Origin: a bacterium
GTDB taxonomy: Bacteria > Eisenbacteria > RBG-16-71-46 > CAIMUX01
Assembly (NCBI GenBank): GCA_030431975.1
Contig: JAUIHP010000011.1
Span: forward strand, 62,001-126,000
Reading direction: 5' to 3'
DNA: 64,000 bases
Each line of letters opens with the position of its first letter. Position 1 is the stretch's first letter. Positions 18,664 through 27,374 of the stretch are shown here, one piece after another. Made by a program: the position numbers and the translations under genes. Below the pieces are notes generated by a model, which saw only the letters and a program-made list of their open reading frames with translations, did not search any database and was not told where the DNA came from.

Positions 18664-19761
18664 TTGAACCGCACTCGCTACGTGGATTGGCTGGTCGCTT
18701 CGACCAGCCCCGAAGTACTCCGCCATGAACCCGCAGACCGCTTGCGTGATTGGGTCGAAGGCGATTTCGACGAAACCGTGGCCCGTCGCCTCGAGTCGGA
18801 CGCACGCGCCGAAAGCTACCGAGACTCGTGCCCGGTTGAAGGCGCAACGGCGGACGACTACCGACTTCGGGAAATCGTTCTCGACGGAAAGACTGACAGT
18901 GAAATCGCCAGCGAACCCGGCATGGAGCTGGGGCGCGAACTGAGTGTCCTCGCCGGTATCCACTTTCTCGGCCTGGACGTCGACCGCCCTTTTGTCGGGG
19001 TCTATGCGCAAAGCCGCGCGCTCCGAGAGGAAGAATTCGACGTCGCTTCAAGGCGGTTACTGCAAGAGTTCGCGGCGTTTTCTCCGCCTTCGGTTTGGTG
19101 GTGGAGACTGAACGATCCGCAACCGAGCAACGCATGGTCGTCCGATCAACGCATCTGGATGGGACGAATCGAATCGCTGCTCCGCGGTCCCGACTCGGCC
19201 GAGTGGGCTACGTCCGATCCGAGCGTCGAGTCTTCGTCTAAGCACATTACCGGACAACGATCTCGTTCCGGTCCCGTAACCGTCACGCTTGCGTCAAAGG
19301 ACGACCTCGAGCGGATTTATCCGGCGTACGCAGAAGCCTATGAAGCACTCTGGCAATCGGACCCCAGGTGGCGGGGCCGGCTGCAACGGTCGGAGCTTTC
19401 CGATCTGGCCGCGTGCACCGATGCCGGAGGCCTGGGGATTGCGCGCATCGACGGGGGCGGGCCCGGACGGGTCGACGGATGGGCCGAAGGACGCGAGGCC
19501 GGAGTCGTCGCCGCTCTGCCCGGCCGTATCCGCGGCATCCCCGGATGGGAAATGATCGAGGAGATTCTCTTTCCCGAGTTTCGGGGAAAGGGACATGCAC
19601 GGGATATGCAACGCGCCTTCCTCGGACTGCTGGATCGGGCGGCGCTGCCGTGGGTCATCGGAACCATCGACACGGACAACCTCGCCTCCCAACGCACCGC
19701 CCAATCCGTCGGACGCAAAGACGCCGGCGGGTGGAGCTTCCACACACCGGCGTCTGCGTAA
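18664..19761 (+). CDS. GNAT-like acetyltransferase
   Basis: The frame is about 365 residues if it starts at the TTG at 18664, 19 nt after the previous stop. That start is weak (GAGCGGGA), but a longer frame overlaps the previous gene. The C-terminal ~165 residues fit a GNAT fold: an acyl-CoA-type loop in ILFPEFRGKGHARDMQRAFL (R-G-K-G-H-A) and a final IGTIDTDNLASQRTAQSVGR, typical of the beta6-alpha5 end. The N-terminal ~200 residues are not recognised. The substrate is unknown. Confidence 0.65.
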   Translation: MNRTRYVDWLVASTSPEVLRHEPADRLRDWVEGDFDETVARRLESDARAESYRDSCPVEGATADDYRLREIVLDGKTDSEIASEPGMELGRELSVLAGIHFLGLDVDRPFVGVYAQSRALREEEFDVASRRLLQEFAAFSPPSVWWWRLNDPQPSNAWSSDQRIWMGRIESLLRGPDSAEWATSDPSVESSSKHITGQRSRSGPVTVTLASKDDLERIYPAYAEAYEALWQSDPRWRGRLQRSELSDLAACTDAGGLGIARIDGGGPGRVDGWAEGREAGVVAALPGRIRGIPGWEMIEEILFPEFRGKGHARDMQRAFLGLLDRAALPWVIGTIDTDNLASQRTAQSVGRKDAGGWSFHTPASA

Positions 19762-19843
19762 TCCGTAGGTCGAAAGGTCGAGAGGCCAAGAGGACCGAGA
19801 GGGCCGATCACCGAACGTCTGATTGCCCCTCGGACCGCTGGGT

Positions 19844-20425
19844 TTAGGACCCGGCGACGGCTCCGTTCGTTTCCTTGGAGAACGAGCGCTCGAAGAGATC
19901 CTCGATCGCCTTCTTGCCGTTGTCCTGGATGAAACGGGTACCGGTTCCCGTGAACTGCGGATGCGTGATGACCGGGTCTTTGTCACAACGAACCCAATCC
20001 GTTTGATTCCACTCGAACCACGCGTCCTCGTCCTGATCGAAAACGTAGAGCGGCTTGTTGCAGAGCTTGGCCAACTCCGCGCCCCAGCCGGTTCCGCCCT
20101 TGACGGTTTTGTCGTCGAGGATCTTTCCGACGACGTAGACTTCCTGACCGTTGTTGACCAGGTGCCAGATCGTCTGGAGGACCTTCTTGAAGAGGGGCGT
20201 GTCCCGGTAGTGCCGGTGCATCAGGCTGCTGACGTAGGCGAGGCTGACGTCTCCCTGGAGCAGCTGGCCGTCGGTCAGCTTGCGCACCCCGCGGGTCCGG
20301 GCGTCTTTGTGTCCCTCGAAGCTGAAGTTCACTTCCTTGATGTCGTGACGCTCGGCGGCGGCGCCGAACTCGGCCTCCGCGCCGGAGGCAGCACCGCTGA
20401 ACAATATGCAGTCTGCGGGATCCAT
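19844..20425 (-). CDS. SLOG-like Rossmann-fold protein
   Basis: This 193-residue protein has FSGAASGAEAEFGAAAE near the N-terminus, then VYVVGKILDDKTVKGGTGWGAELAKLC and the strand KPLYVFDQ. The pattern of strand, Gly-rich turn and helix resembles SLOG (nucleotide-sensing Rossmann) domains, but no catalytic assignment is possible. GGAGGAA lies 6 nt before the ATG. The 142-nt gap between this gene and the barrel gene contains an AT-rich TTTGATTAAGGTTAACTT stretch. Confidence 0.5.
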   Translation of the reverse strand: MDPADCILFSGAASGAEAEFGAAAERHDIKEVNFSFEGHKDARTRGVRKLTDGQLLQGDVSLAYVSSLMHRHYRDTPLFKKVLQTIWHLVNNGQEVYVVGKILDDKTVKGGTGWGAELAKLCNKPLYVFDQDEDAWFEWNQTDWVRCDKDPVITHPQFTGTGTRFIQDNGKKAIEDLFERSFSKETNGAVAGS

Positions 20426-20567
20426 GTTCGATTCCTCCGTTCCTAGTTCGATTTCTGTCCAGCCCGAGATTGTAGCGTACTCAGCCTAATCTTTCGACAA
20501 GATTTGATTAAGGTTAACTTCATTCGACAAAAGGAAGCCAACCGCCCGCGGACTGGGCGCCCACCGT

Positions 20568-21683
20568 TTAGGAGCCGATCCGGCTCCGCAGAGAAAGACT
20601 TACGGCGTACCCGCTCAGGTCGCGGTCCTTCATCAGCTCCGCATCCTCCTGCCCCCAAAGGCGGAGGGCTTCCAGACGCAGGTGAGCTCCGGCAATCGTC
20701 GTCGAGAGCGTCGGGCCGACTCCGAAGCCCGACCCGTCCCGGGTCGACTCCTCGCTGCCGGAGAACCGGCTCCACTCGGAGCTGAAGCCCAACCACCACG
20801 GGCCCCCCACCCGGTACTCCGAACCCACCCGGGCTCTCAGGCTGTTCCCGGCATCGATCTCGGTGGGAACGGAATTGATGAAGATCTCGTGGGTGTCTTC
20901 CCGTCCGAAGTAAACGTCGGCGCGACCGGCCACGGAGCTCGATGAGAACCAGAAGCCTCCGTCGGCGAGGACGTAGTTTCCTTCGCGGAAGACTTTCTCG
21001 CCGCCGACTTCGTCATCGCCGAGCACGCGATAGGAGACAGTGGCATCGAGTCCGTGACGAACGGAACCATCTCCGAATGGGGACTTGGCCTTCACTCCGA
21101 GAGAGAAGCGGACTTCGTCGGAAGGATCGTAGGAATCGTCTTCTCGGAAGACATTGTATTCACCGCGATAGTTGTATCCCGCGCTCGCCCCGAGACTCCA
21201 CGTGCGGGAAAGCGCCGACTGAACGGCCACGGCGGCGGAAAGATCGAAACCGCTTCCGTGTTCCGGAACGGCGAATCCAAGTACCGGCGAGGCCATGCGG
21301 GCGGATGTCGCACGGTCGGCCTCTTCGAGCCCGTCCCCGCCGGAAGGAAGTCCCGCTCCCAACACGAAAAGGACGCGCTTGTCGGCGAACGAGCGAAACA
21401 GGTCAAAGCGAGCGTCGGCCATCCCACCGAGTTCGAGGTCCGCTCCCGAATTGGCGGCCTTGCCCGAAACGACGATGCGTGTGGCCTCGTCGAGGTGAAC
21501 GGTGCTGACGAAAGGCACGACAAATTGCGAGTAGGTGACCGAAGTTCCGTCCTTCGCTTCGGAAGTCCAGGAGCGGAACTGCGCGGGGACGCGAACGCCT
21601 CCGCTCAGGGCGGCGTGGGCCGATCCGGTCGACAAGGACAGGGCAAAGGCAAACGCGAACGCTGTACACCAGGAGGGTCGCAT
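20568..21683 (-). CDS. Outer-membrane beta-barrel protein
   Basis: The ATG at 21683 overlaps the upstream stop as TGATG, indicating translational coupling, and gives 371 residues; an ATG 6 codons upstream is less likely. A signal peptide (ending SAHA-ALS) is followed by alternating hydrophobic strands rich in Tyr, Trp and Gly, such as WSLGASAGYNYRGEYNVF and WWLGFSSEWSRFSG. The C-terminus, AVSLSLRSRIGS, lacks the usual final aromatic residue. Size and pattern fit a 12-16-strand barrel. It is encoded with a CsgG-like lipoprotein, so an export or envelope assembly role is an inference. Confidence 0.7.
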   Translation of the reverse strand: MRPSWCTAFAFAFALSLSTGSAHAALSGGVRVPAQFRSWTSEAKDGTSVTYSQFVVPFVSTVHLDEATRIVVSGKAANSGADLELGGMADARFDLFRSFADKRVLFVLGAGLPSGGDGLEEADRATSARMASPVLGFAVPEHGSGFDLSAAVAVQSALSRTWSLGASAGYNYRGEYNVFREDDSYDPSDEVRFSLGVKAKSPFGDGSVRHGLDATVSYRVLGDDEVGGEKVFREGNYVLADGGFWFSSSSVAGRADVYFGREDTHEIFINSVPTEIDAGNSLRARVGSEYRVGGPWWLGFSSEWSRFSGSEESTRDGSGFGVGPTLSTTIAGAHLRLEALRLWGQEDAELMKDRDLSGYAVSLSLRSRIGS

Positions 21684-23200
21684 CACGGGCGGCCTCCCCA
21701 TGGAGTGTCCGGGAAGCCCGGAAGTCCAGGCTCTCCTCCGGAGGACGGAACCTCCGGGCCGCGCACGTCGGGAGTTGCGACAGGATCGGTTCCACCCGGC
21801 TCGCCCGCGTCGACGGTGTCGCCGTCATCCGGGTCGGGGCTCTCGGAAACGCGAATGACGAGATCATCGAGCACATCCGGAGACTCAGCCGGCTCGGTCA
21901 GAACTTCGATCTGCGCCTTGTCGATGTTCTCCGGATCCTCGCCGCCAGCTTCGACGACTTCGAGACGTTCGAGCGGCTCCTGAAACGCTTCATCGATGGT
22001 GGCCGCCTCCTGATAAGCCGCGATGGCTCCCGGAAGGTCGCCCTCATCTTCCAGACGCAGTCCCCGGCCGTAGGCAAGAAGCGCGGCCAGGCTGCCGGTG
22101 GCCAGACGGTCGATGCGTTCCCGCTCTTCCTCTGTCGGCTCGATGCCGAAGTGGCGCAGGATCTGATAGACCAGCGTCTTTTCCAGCCGCATGACGTTGG
22201 CCAGTCGTCCCTGAACCGGGTCTCCCGCCACGGAGGACACACCGTCGAGGGTCTGCATGATGTCCGCGCTCAGTTCGATGCTCTGGTTTCCGACACCCAG
22301 GAATGCGCCCTGGATCAGATGGCGGGCGCCCAGGACCCAACCGGCCTCGGACGCACGTTCGGACGGCACCGAAGTCATGGAGCGGACAGTGGCGGTGTCA
22401 GGGTCGGAGTCGGAACCGGAACCAGGGTCAGGGTCCGAGCCCGAATCGGAGCCGGGGCCGGAGTCAGGGTCCGAGCCCGAGTCGGAGTCGGTAGCGAGGT
22501 CAGGGGCAACCCGATCGCTCTCCTGCAGGGCCAGCTCGTCCAGCAGCGTCTGAAACTGAATGCGCTCGAGGACGCGGAACTCTTCGACCTGCGATAAGTC
22601 AGTGGTAAGGATGGCAGCCAATCCGCGCGAAAGGCTTTCCAGCCGCTCGTTCTCTCCCAGGTTGGCGAACGGGCTGACGGCGACCGTCCCCTGTTGGGGC
22701 AGGTTGGCGTTCAGACTGTCGGCCGTGGCAGCTTCGAAGGCTCGCGCCACCCGCAGGCGATGACGAGTGATCTCGCGCCGCTGCTCTTCCATCTCCCGAA
22801 CGACCCGGGAGTTCTTCTTTCCGCCGGCAGCCAGGTAATCGGAATAGGCCTGTAGAGACTCTTCGGCGCGGCCGGATCGGGCTTCGGTCCGCCCCAACAG
22901 CAGGAACGCTTCCGCATCGGCGGGATCAATCGCAACGGACCTGCGAAGCGACGCCCGAGCCTCGTCCAAGCGTCCCAACTGCAGAAGGGCGGCGCCGATG
23001 TTTCGCGCGATGATGGAATCCTGCGGGTTGCGGGTCCGCTCGGCTTCGTAGGCAACGACGGCGGCAGAGTAGTCTCCCTGACGAAGGAGAGCATCCGCGG
23101 GGCTGAGAGCCCGGGGTGCGCAGGCGGCGAGGGTGCCGGTGAGCGCCACGAGCTGCAAAGCTTGGGAGGTCCGTCGTGAAAGCAACAGAGCGGGCGGCAT
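21683..23200 (-). CDS. TPR lipoprotein with CsgG-like domain
   Basis: The start at 23200 opens a lipoprotein signal (LTGTLAACAP), giving 505 residues; a longer frame exists but would bury the signal. TPR repeats occupy residues ~30-130 (GDYSAAVVAYEAERTRNPQD, LGRLDEARASLRRSVAIDPAD). A CsgG-like domain follows: VAVSPFANLGENERLESLSRGLAAILTTDLSQ, then RVLERIQFQTLLDELALQES. A low-complexity Ser/Asp/Gly/Pro linker interrupts it before GARHLIQGAFLGVG and AYGRGLRLEDEGDLPGAIAAYQEA. CsgG proteins form outer-membrane secretion channels; LpoB-like relatives do not. It is translationally coupled to the downstream barrel. Confidence 0.75.
   Translation of the reverse strand: MPPALLLSRRTSQALQLVALTGTLAACAPRALSPADALLRQGDYSAAVVAYEAERTRNPQDSIIARNIGAALLQLGRLDEARASLRRSVAIDPADAEAFLLLGRTEARSGRAEESLQAYSDYLAAGGKKNSRVVREMEEQRREITRHRLRVARAFEAATADSLNANLPQQGTVAVSPFANLGENERLESLSRGLAAILTTDLSQVEEFRVLERIQFQTLLDELALQESDRVAPDLATDSDSGSDPDSGPGSDSGSDPDPGSGSDSDPDTATVRSMTSVPSERASEAGWVLGARHLIQGAFLGVGNQSIELSADIMQTLDGVSSVAGDPVQGRLANVMRLEKTLVYQILRHFGIEPTEEERERIDRLATGSLAALLAYGRGLRLEDEGDLPGAIAAYQEAATIDEAFQEPLERLEVVEAGGEDPENIDKAQIEVLTEPAESPDVLDDLVIRVSESPDPDDGDTVDAGEPGGTDPVATPDVRGPEVPSSGGEPGLPGFPDTPWGGRP
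22380..22497. repeat. In-frame low-complexity repeat in the CsgG-like gene
   Basis: About 118 nt consists of 6-nt units encoding alternating Ser/Asp/Gly/Pro dipeptides (SD, SG, PD). It interrupts the CsgG-like domain in a loop. The repeat keeps frame, so copy number changes would alter loop length only. Confidence 0.85.
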
Positions 23201-23407
23201 CGATACGCCCGCCGACACCTTGCGGAGACAGAAACGGAGTGGACTTGAATTCAAACTCTTCGACCTCCATTGCCCGGTAGGCTCCCGGGTCAGGCGCGAG
23301 AGGGAGATTAGCCGACTCCGATGGGACCAAACAACACCACTGGACCTAGGCTCGGCGCGGTAGACTCCCGGAACCAAGTGGCCAAAGAACCCGGCGAGGA
23401 GGGCAAG

Positions 23408-24031
23408 TTGGCGGAAGACAGCGGCAGCGAAAAGGGACTGCATTGCCTGGGCGGCCAGGCTCCACCCGAAGCGTTGGAACACGGCTGGCAGGCTTTGGAA
23501 GGTTTGCCCAAGGGCGACGCCTCCGCGGCGTTCTGGGATCTGTTGGGTGCGTTTCTTTCAGAGCCTGGGCACCCGTCCCACGACCAGCTGCTCCAGAGTT
23601 ACGTGGACACCCACAAGGTTGACGTCCAGGAAGTCCTGACCGCCATGGACGCGTGCAACCAACTACTGAACCAATCTGTCGCCTTGGACATCTCGGACGC
23701 GCACTTTCAGGAGGACGTGGAGACTCTTGCGGGTGGGAAGACGGCCCAGGGGGTGGAACTCATTCGCCGCTACGCCGGCGCTCGCCCCGTTCTTCGTCGG
23801 CGTGTCATCGAAGAGTCGCTTTCGGATCACGGCAACGTGTTGGTGGGGCTCGACTGGAGGCTCGACCGGGTCGAAGCCTCGGATCGCGGCAACCAGCTCA
23901 ACGCTTCGGTCGTTTTCCTCACACTCAACTATCGCGACCGGGATGACGTCAAACGGATCACGCTGCAACTCGTGCCTGAGTCCCTGCAGCTGCTCAAGTC
24001 GTTCACCGACCGGTTCGGCGGCCAGGGCTAA
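23408..24031 (+). CDS. COMM-domain-like protein
   Basis: The TTG at 23408 after GAGGAGG gives 207 residues; a longer frame from 23321 lacks a good ribosome site. Residues ~1-125 look wholly helical (LEGLPKGDASAAFWDLLGAFL, VDVQEVLTAMDACNQLL). Residues ~145-203 read GLDWRLDRVEASDRGNQL, ASVVFLTLNY, DVKRITLQLVPESLQLLKSF. This matches the order of the COMM domain: a DWR(V/L)D strand, two more strands, and a C-terminal helix rich in Leu. COMMD proteins have the same two-domain layout and length of ~190-200 residues, and in eukaryotes they act in endosomal sorting. The gene is divergent from the CsgG-like operon and converges on the T6SS-type island. The function here is unknown. Confidence 0.6.
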   Translation: MAEDSGSEKGLHCLGGQAPPEALEHGWQALEGLPKGDASAAFWDLLGAFLSEPGHPSHDQLLQSYVDTHKVDVQEVLTAMDACNQLLNQSVALDISDAHFQEDVETLAGGKTAQGVELIRRYAGARPVLRRRVIEESLSDHGNVLVGLDWRLDRVEASDRGNQLNASVVFLTLNYRDRDDVKRITLQLVPESLQLLKSFTDRFGGQG

Positions 24032-24052
24032 GCCCTTCGACAAGTCACGAAG

Positions 24053-24078
24053 GCCGTAGCATTCGAAGCGGCTACGGC
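24053..24078. terminator. Hairpin between convergent genes
   Basis: GCCGTAGC (24053-24060) pairs with GCTACGGC (24071-24078) over a 10-nt loop, between the convergent COMM-like and DUF4150 genes and over the DUF4150 stop. There is no T tract on either side, so a shared terminator role is only possible. Confidence 0.4.
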
Positions 24079-24491
24079 GAGACGATCACCTTGGTTTGGC
24101 TGGGCGCAACCTGAACCCCTGCCGGCATGTTAGGGCTGGATCCGTTGTGCGCGGTCGGCGCCGTCAGATGCGTGACGGCCTTACCCTGCACTTTGACCTT
24201 CGAACTGCCCTTGGTCCACTTGACCTTGCTCATGTTCATCCCGGAAGCGACGCCTTTGTTCACTCCCGGTTCGTCGCCCATCGAGCGGCTCATCTCCGAA
24301 CCGTCGCTGCAGGCTTCCTTTTTCTTGAACTTGACCTTGGTCGACGTCTTCTTCGTTTGGTTGACCATTCCGGTGTTGGGATAGGGAATGGGCACGGGCG
24401 ACGGAGCCGGCGGCGCCGGAGTCAGACAGACGTCGGGAAAGGCGAAACAGGTTCCGCCGCCTTTGCTCGATGCTGGAAAGATAGCAACCAT
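24072..24491 (-). CDS. DUF4150 PAAR-like spike protein
   Basis: The ATG at 24491 gives about 139 residues. It starts MVAIFPASSKGGG, has the family pattern of C-x-x-PDVCLTP...P.PIPYPN, and ends APTAHNGSSPNMPAGVQVAPSQTKVIVSP. DUF4150 proteins are PAAR-like tips that sharpen a VgrG spike in type VI secretion; PAAR-like proteins are also found in other contractile systems. It follows the DUF3540 gene with a 4-nt gap-free overlap and closes the minus-strand island led by vgrG. No toxin domain is attached. Confidence 0.85.
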   Translation of the reverse strand: MVAIFPASSKGGGTCFAFPDVCLTPAPPAPSPVPIPYPNTGMVNQTKKTSTKVKFKKKEACSDGSEMSRSMGDEPGVNKGVASGMNMSKVKWTKGSSKVKVQGKAVTHLTAPTAHNGSSPNMPAGVQVAPSQTKVIVSP

Positions 24492-24493
24492 GA

Positions 24494-25282
24494 TCAACCC
24501 AACTCGATCTGTTCGCCGTCGATCTTGAAATCGCGCTTGGAACGCAGGTTGGCCTTCTCGGACCGCAACTCGTAGGTCGAGTCGACAAGGACACGGCGGC
24601 GTCCGGTGCGGAGTTGACTGAGTTCAGTGACCTGCGCGTAGACGCCGTTCGCTTTGGAGATGACCGTCTTGGCGACCGTCTCCAGCCTGCCGGCGACCGT
24701 CCGAACCAATCCGACGGCAAACTCGATGCGCGTCCCCTCGAACTTCGTCTCCTCCAACTTGACCCGGGCTCGCTCCGACTCGATTTCGAGTTCGCGACTC
24801 TCCAGACGAATTCCGGCTCGGCTCTTCAGTGTCATCCCGCGATCGGCATCGATCTCGAGATGACCCGCCGGGTGGACCGTGGATCGGTCGCAAGTTCCGT
24901 CGTATTCGAAGACGATCGCGCCCCTCGCATTGCGAACTCGGATGTGTCCGTCTTCATCGAGATCTGCCGAGCTTCCATCGTGGGCCACGAGTCTCGGGGA
25001 TTCCGGATCACGGTTCGATTTCTCCAGAACCGAAAGCACGTAGACCGTTTCGTCGGGAGACCCGGCCACGAGCACGCGGTCCCCGGGCTGCAATTCCATG
25101 GTCGGAGTGCACGGCACGGAGACCCGGGTGTCGCCGCTCCCGTCGCCGGAATGGCCTGCGGCCTCGAGCATGACTTCACTCGTGGAGGAGTCGGGGTCCA
25201 CACTCAGCACGACGGCAGGACCGAAGATGGGCGCAACCCGTGTCCCCAATGGATCCATATTCATCTTCGACTTCGTAATCAT
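24494..25282 (-). CDS. DUF3540 T6SS-associated protein
   Basis: The ATG at 25282 follows GGAG and gives 262 residues. The N-terminal beta-rich half (PIFGPAVVLSVD, VSVPCTPTMELQPGDRVLVAGSPDETVYVLSVLE) resembles the OB-fold style of DUF3540, and the C-terminal half is an extended repeat of charged beta strands (SRAGIRLESRELEIESERARVKLEE). DUF3540 genes occur with vgrG, DUF2169 and DUF4150 and may help assemble or load the spike; that role is from genomic association. Confidence 0.8.
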   Translation of the reverse strand: MITKSKMNMDPLGTRVAPIFGPAVVLSVDPDSSTSEVMLEAAGHSGDGSGDTRVSVPCTPTMELQPGDRVLVAGSPDETVYVLSVLEKSNRDPESPRLVAHDGSSADLDEDGHIRVRNARGAIVFEYDGTCDRSTVHPAGHLEIDADRGMTLKSRAGIRLESRELEIESERARVKLEETKFEGTRIEFAVGLVRTVAGRLETVAKTVISKANGVYAQVTELSQLRTGRRRVLVDSTYELRSEKANLRSKRDFKIDGEQIELG

Positions 25283-25394
25283 ATGGTCATCTCCGCGCAA
25301 CATGGCTTCGTGGGACTATGGGACTCCGTAACCGAGAAGTACCGTCCGTAGAGTTCAGATCCGTGTCTTTGACTTCTTTGTCGGGTCAGGAACT

Positions 25395-27311
25395 TCATGG
25401 CCTTGGGGGTCTCCAGTTCTCCGCTTCCATCAGGTACGGGTCCGTGCCTTCGGCGCCGCTGCGATCCGCACCTGACCAGTTCGCCCCCGCGTCGACGATA
25501 CGGTGAAGCACAGCCTGGCGGAGATCGGCCTTGGTGAAGTCCGCCCGTGAAACGTCGGCCCGGGAGAGGTCGCAATACCGAAGACCCGTCCCGAGAAACT
25601 TGGCCCCGGCACACTTGGACTGGACAAACTCTGCGCGTTCAGCCCGCGCGGCGGTTAGATCCGCTCGCTCGAGCGACGCCTTGACGAACGAACAACCTCG
25701 TAGGTCAGCCTGGCGAAGGTCCACTTCATCCAGGGTCGCCCCAGTGAAGTCCGCGCTTCGACAGTCCGCGCCCGAAAGAGACGCTCTCCGCAACGACGCA
25801 CCGTGGCAGGTGATCTGCTTCAGCGTGGAACCTCCGAATCGCGACTCATCGAGTTTGGCTTTCTTGAACTCGCAGTCGGTCAGATCCAAGCCGGAGAAGT
25901 TCATCCCGGACAAGTCGGACTCGGTGAAGTTGCAGAGGTTGAAAGAGGTACCCTCCAACCGAATGGAGCGAAGGTCTACGCCGACAAACGCGGTCGTTCC
26001 CACTTTGGCCGACTGGAGATCGATGCCTTCGAGGTTGGCTCCCTCGACATCGCACTGCTCGAGTTCCGCTTCCGTGAATCGAGCCCGAGCGAGATTGGAC
26101 TTCGCGAAATCGACGCCTTCGAGTTTGCTCCCCCGGAAGCTCACGCCTTCGAGATTGCACTCACTCATGTTGACATCGACAAGAGTGGCCGCATCGAAGG
26201 TCGCCTCGACCAGTATCGAACCGAGGAAGTTCGCTCCGGTAAGGTCCATTCGCGAAAAGTCGACGGCCCGCAGCGAGCATCGGGAAAGGATCACGTCCCG
26301 AAGGTCGGTTCCCTGAAAACGTGCCCGATCGAGTCGACAGTCCTCGAATGCAGTCTGCTCGAAACCGGACTGCGTAAAGTTGCCCGACGTCAGTTCGCAA
26401 CTCTGGAACCGAGTCCGCGCCAATTGGGCGCCGGACAGGTTTCCATTCGAAATCTCGCATTCCTTGAAGAGAGTTTCAGAAAGATCTCCGGACGAGAGGT
26501 CCGTGTCCCGAAGGTCCGCACGGAGGACACGGGACTTCGGCAGTCGGTTTCCGATCTTGGCACTGCTGAGGTCGACACCCTCGATCAGGCACTCGCTGAG
26601 TGCGGGCGCCTGAATGGCGAGTTGATCCGCCGTCCCTCCCCGCAACCGATTCTCCTCGAAAGCCGAGGTCCGAATCTGACTACGGTCGAGAGTGTTCCGA
26701 TCGAAATCGATCCGACGAATCACCTCGGACGCCAGAACTCCGTCGGTCATCTCGCAGGTTTCGAAGCGGGTATCCAGAATCTCGCAGTCCTGGATTCGAA
26801 ACCCGGGAAGCTGCGTTCCGACGATCTCCGTATCGTGAGCTTCCCCACCCGTCACCGAAAGCCCGGAAAGGCGGGAAGTACCGTTAGGAAACACCGCGGA
26901 GTCCAACTTCGAAAGGACCGACATTTCCTCCGGCTCCAGAAGAAGCGGATGCCGCTCGTCGGACCGGATCTTCATGTAGCTGAGGTTGGAGGCTTCGAAG
27001 TGGATCCCGTCGGCCTCGCAATTGGTGAGGATCGCGCCGCTCAAGTCCGTCTTTACGAAACGCGCGCCGCTGAGCCCGACTTCGTTGAGGTCGACCCCCG
27101 AAAGCGCGCAGTGTTCGAACAGAGTTGACGTCAGGTTGACCCCCAGGAAGGTCGTCCCCAGGAACTTGCCATTGCGAATCGTCAACCCGGACAAGTCGAG
27201 TCCGGCGATTCGTAGCCCGGTGAAGTCCTTTCCCGAGTTGAGGGCCGCAACGAACTCGTCCTTGGACTTGAACGCACTGATCGGGAGCAGCCGCGAAGCG
27301 ATGTCTACCAC
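25395..27311 (-). CDS. Pentapeptide-repeat protein
   Basis: This 638-residue protein is almost wholly pentapeptide repeats of the A(D/N)LXX type (for example LSGVDL, NLSGAQLARTRF, LEGVSFRGSKLEGVDF), which fold as a right-handed quadrilateral beta-helix. The number of units is large, over a hundred. No catalytic domain is visible. It is 83 nt downstream of the DUF2169-pentapeptide gene and upstream of DUF3540, in the same operon. Stand-alone pentapeptide proteins in T6SS islands have been linked to effector or adaptor roles; a cargo or scaffold function here is speculative. Confidence 0.85.
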   Translation of the reverse strand: MVDIASRLLPISAFKSKDEFVAALNSGKDFTGLRIAGLDLSGLTIRNGKFLGTTFLGVNLTSTLFEHCALSGVDLNEVGLSGARFVKTDLSGAILTNCEADGIHFEASNLSYMKIRSDERHPLLLEPEEMSVLSKLDSAVFPNGTSRLSGLSVTGGEAHDTEIVGTQLPGFRIQDCEILDTRFETCEMTDGVLASEVIRRIDFDRNTLDRSQIRTSAFEENRLRGGTADQLAIQAPALSECLIEGVDLSSAKIGNRLPKSRVLRADLRDTDLSSGDLSETLFKECEISNGNLSGAQLARTRFQSCELTSGNFTQSGFEQTAFEDCRLDRARFQGTDLRDVILSRCSLRAVDFSRMDLTGANFLGSILVEATFDAATLVDVNMSECNLEGVSFRGSKLEGVDFAKSNLARARFTEAELEQCDVEGANLEGIDLQSAKVGTTAFVGVDLRSIRLEGTSFNLCNFTESDLSGMNFSGLDLTDCEFKKAKLDESRFGGSTLKQITCHGASLRRASLSGADCRSADFTGATLDEVDLRQADLRGCSFVKASLERADLTAARAERAEFVQSKCAGAKFLGTGLRYCDLSRADVSRADFTKADLRQAVLHRIVDAGANWSGADRSGAEGTDPYLMEAENWRPPRP

Positions 27312-27374
27312 GGACGGCCTCCCTGATCTGCGACGCGATCGCGTCGATGTGCGCTCCTGTTTCCTCGCATCATC

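Noticed and set aside
22380-22497. Possible CRISPR-like array in the CsgG-like gene
   Set aside because: It is a continuous 6-nt coding repeat with no spacers.
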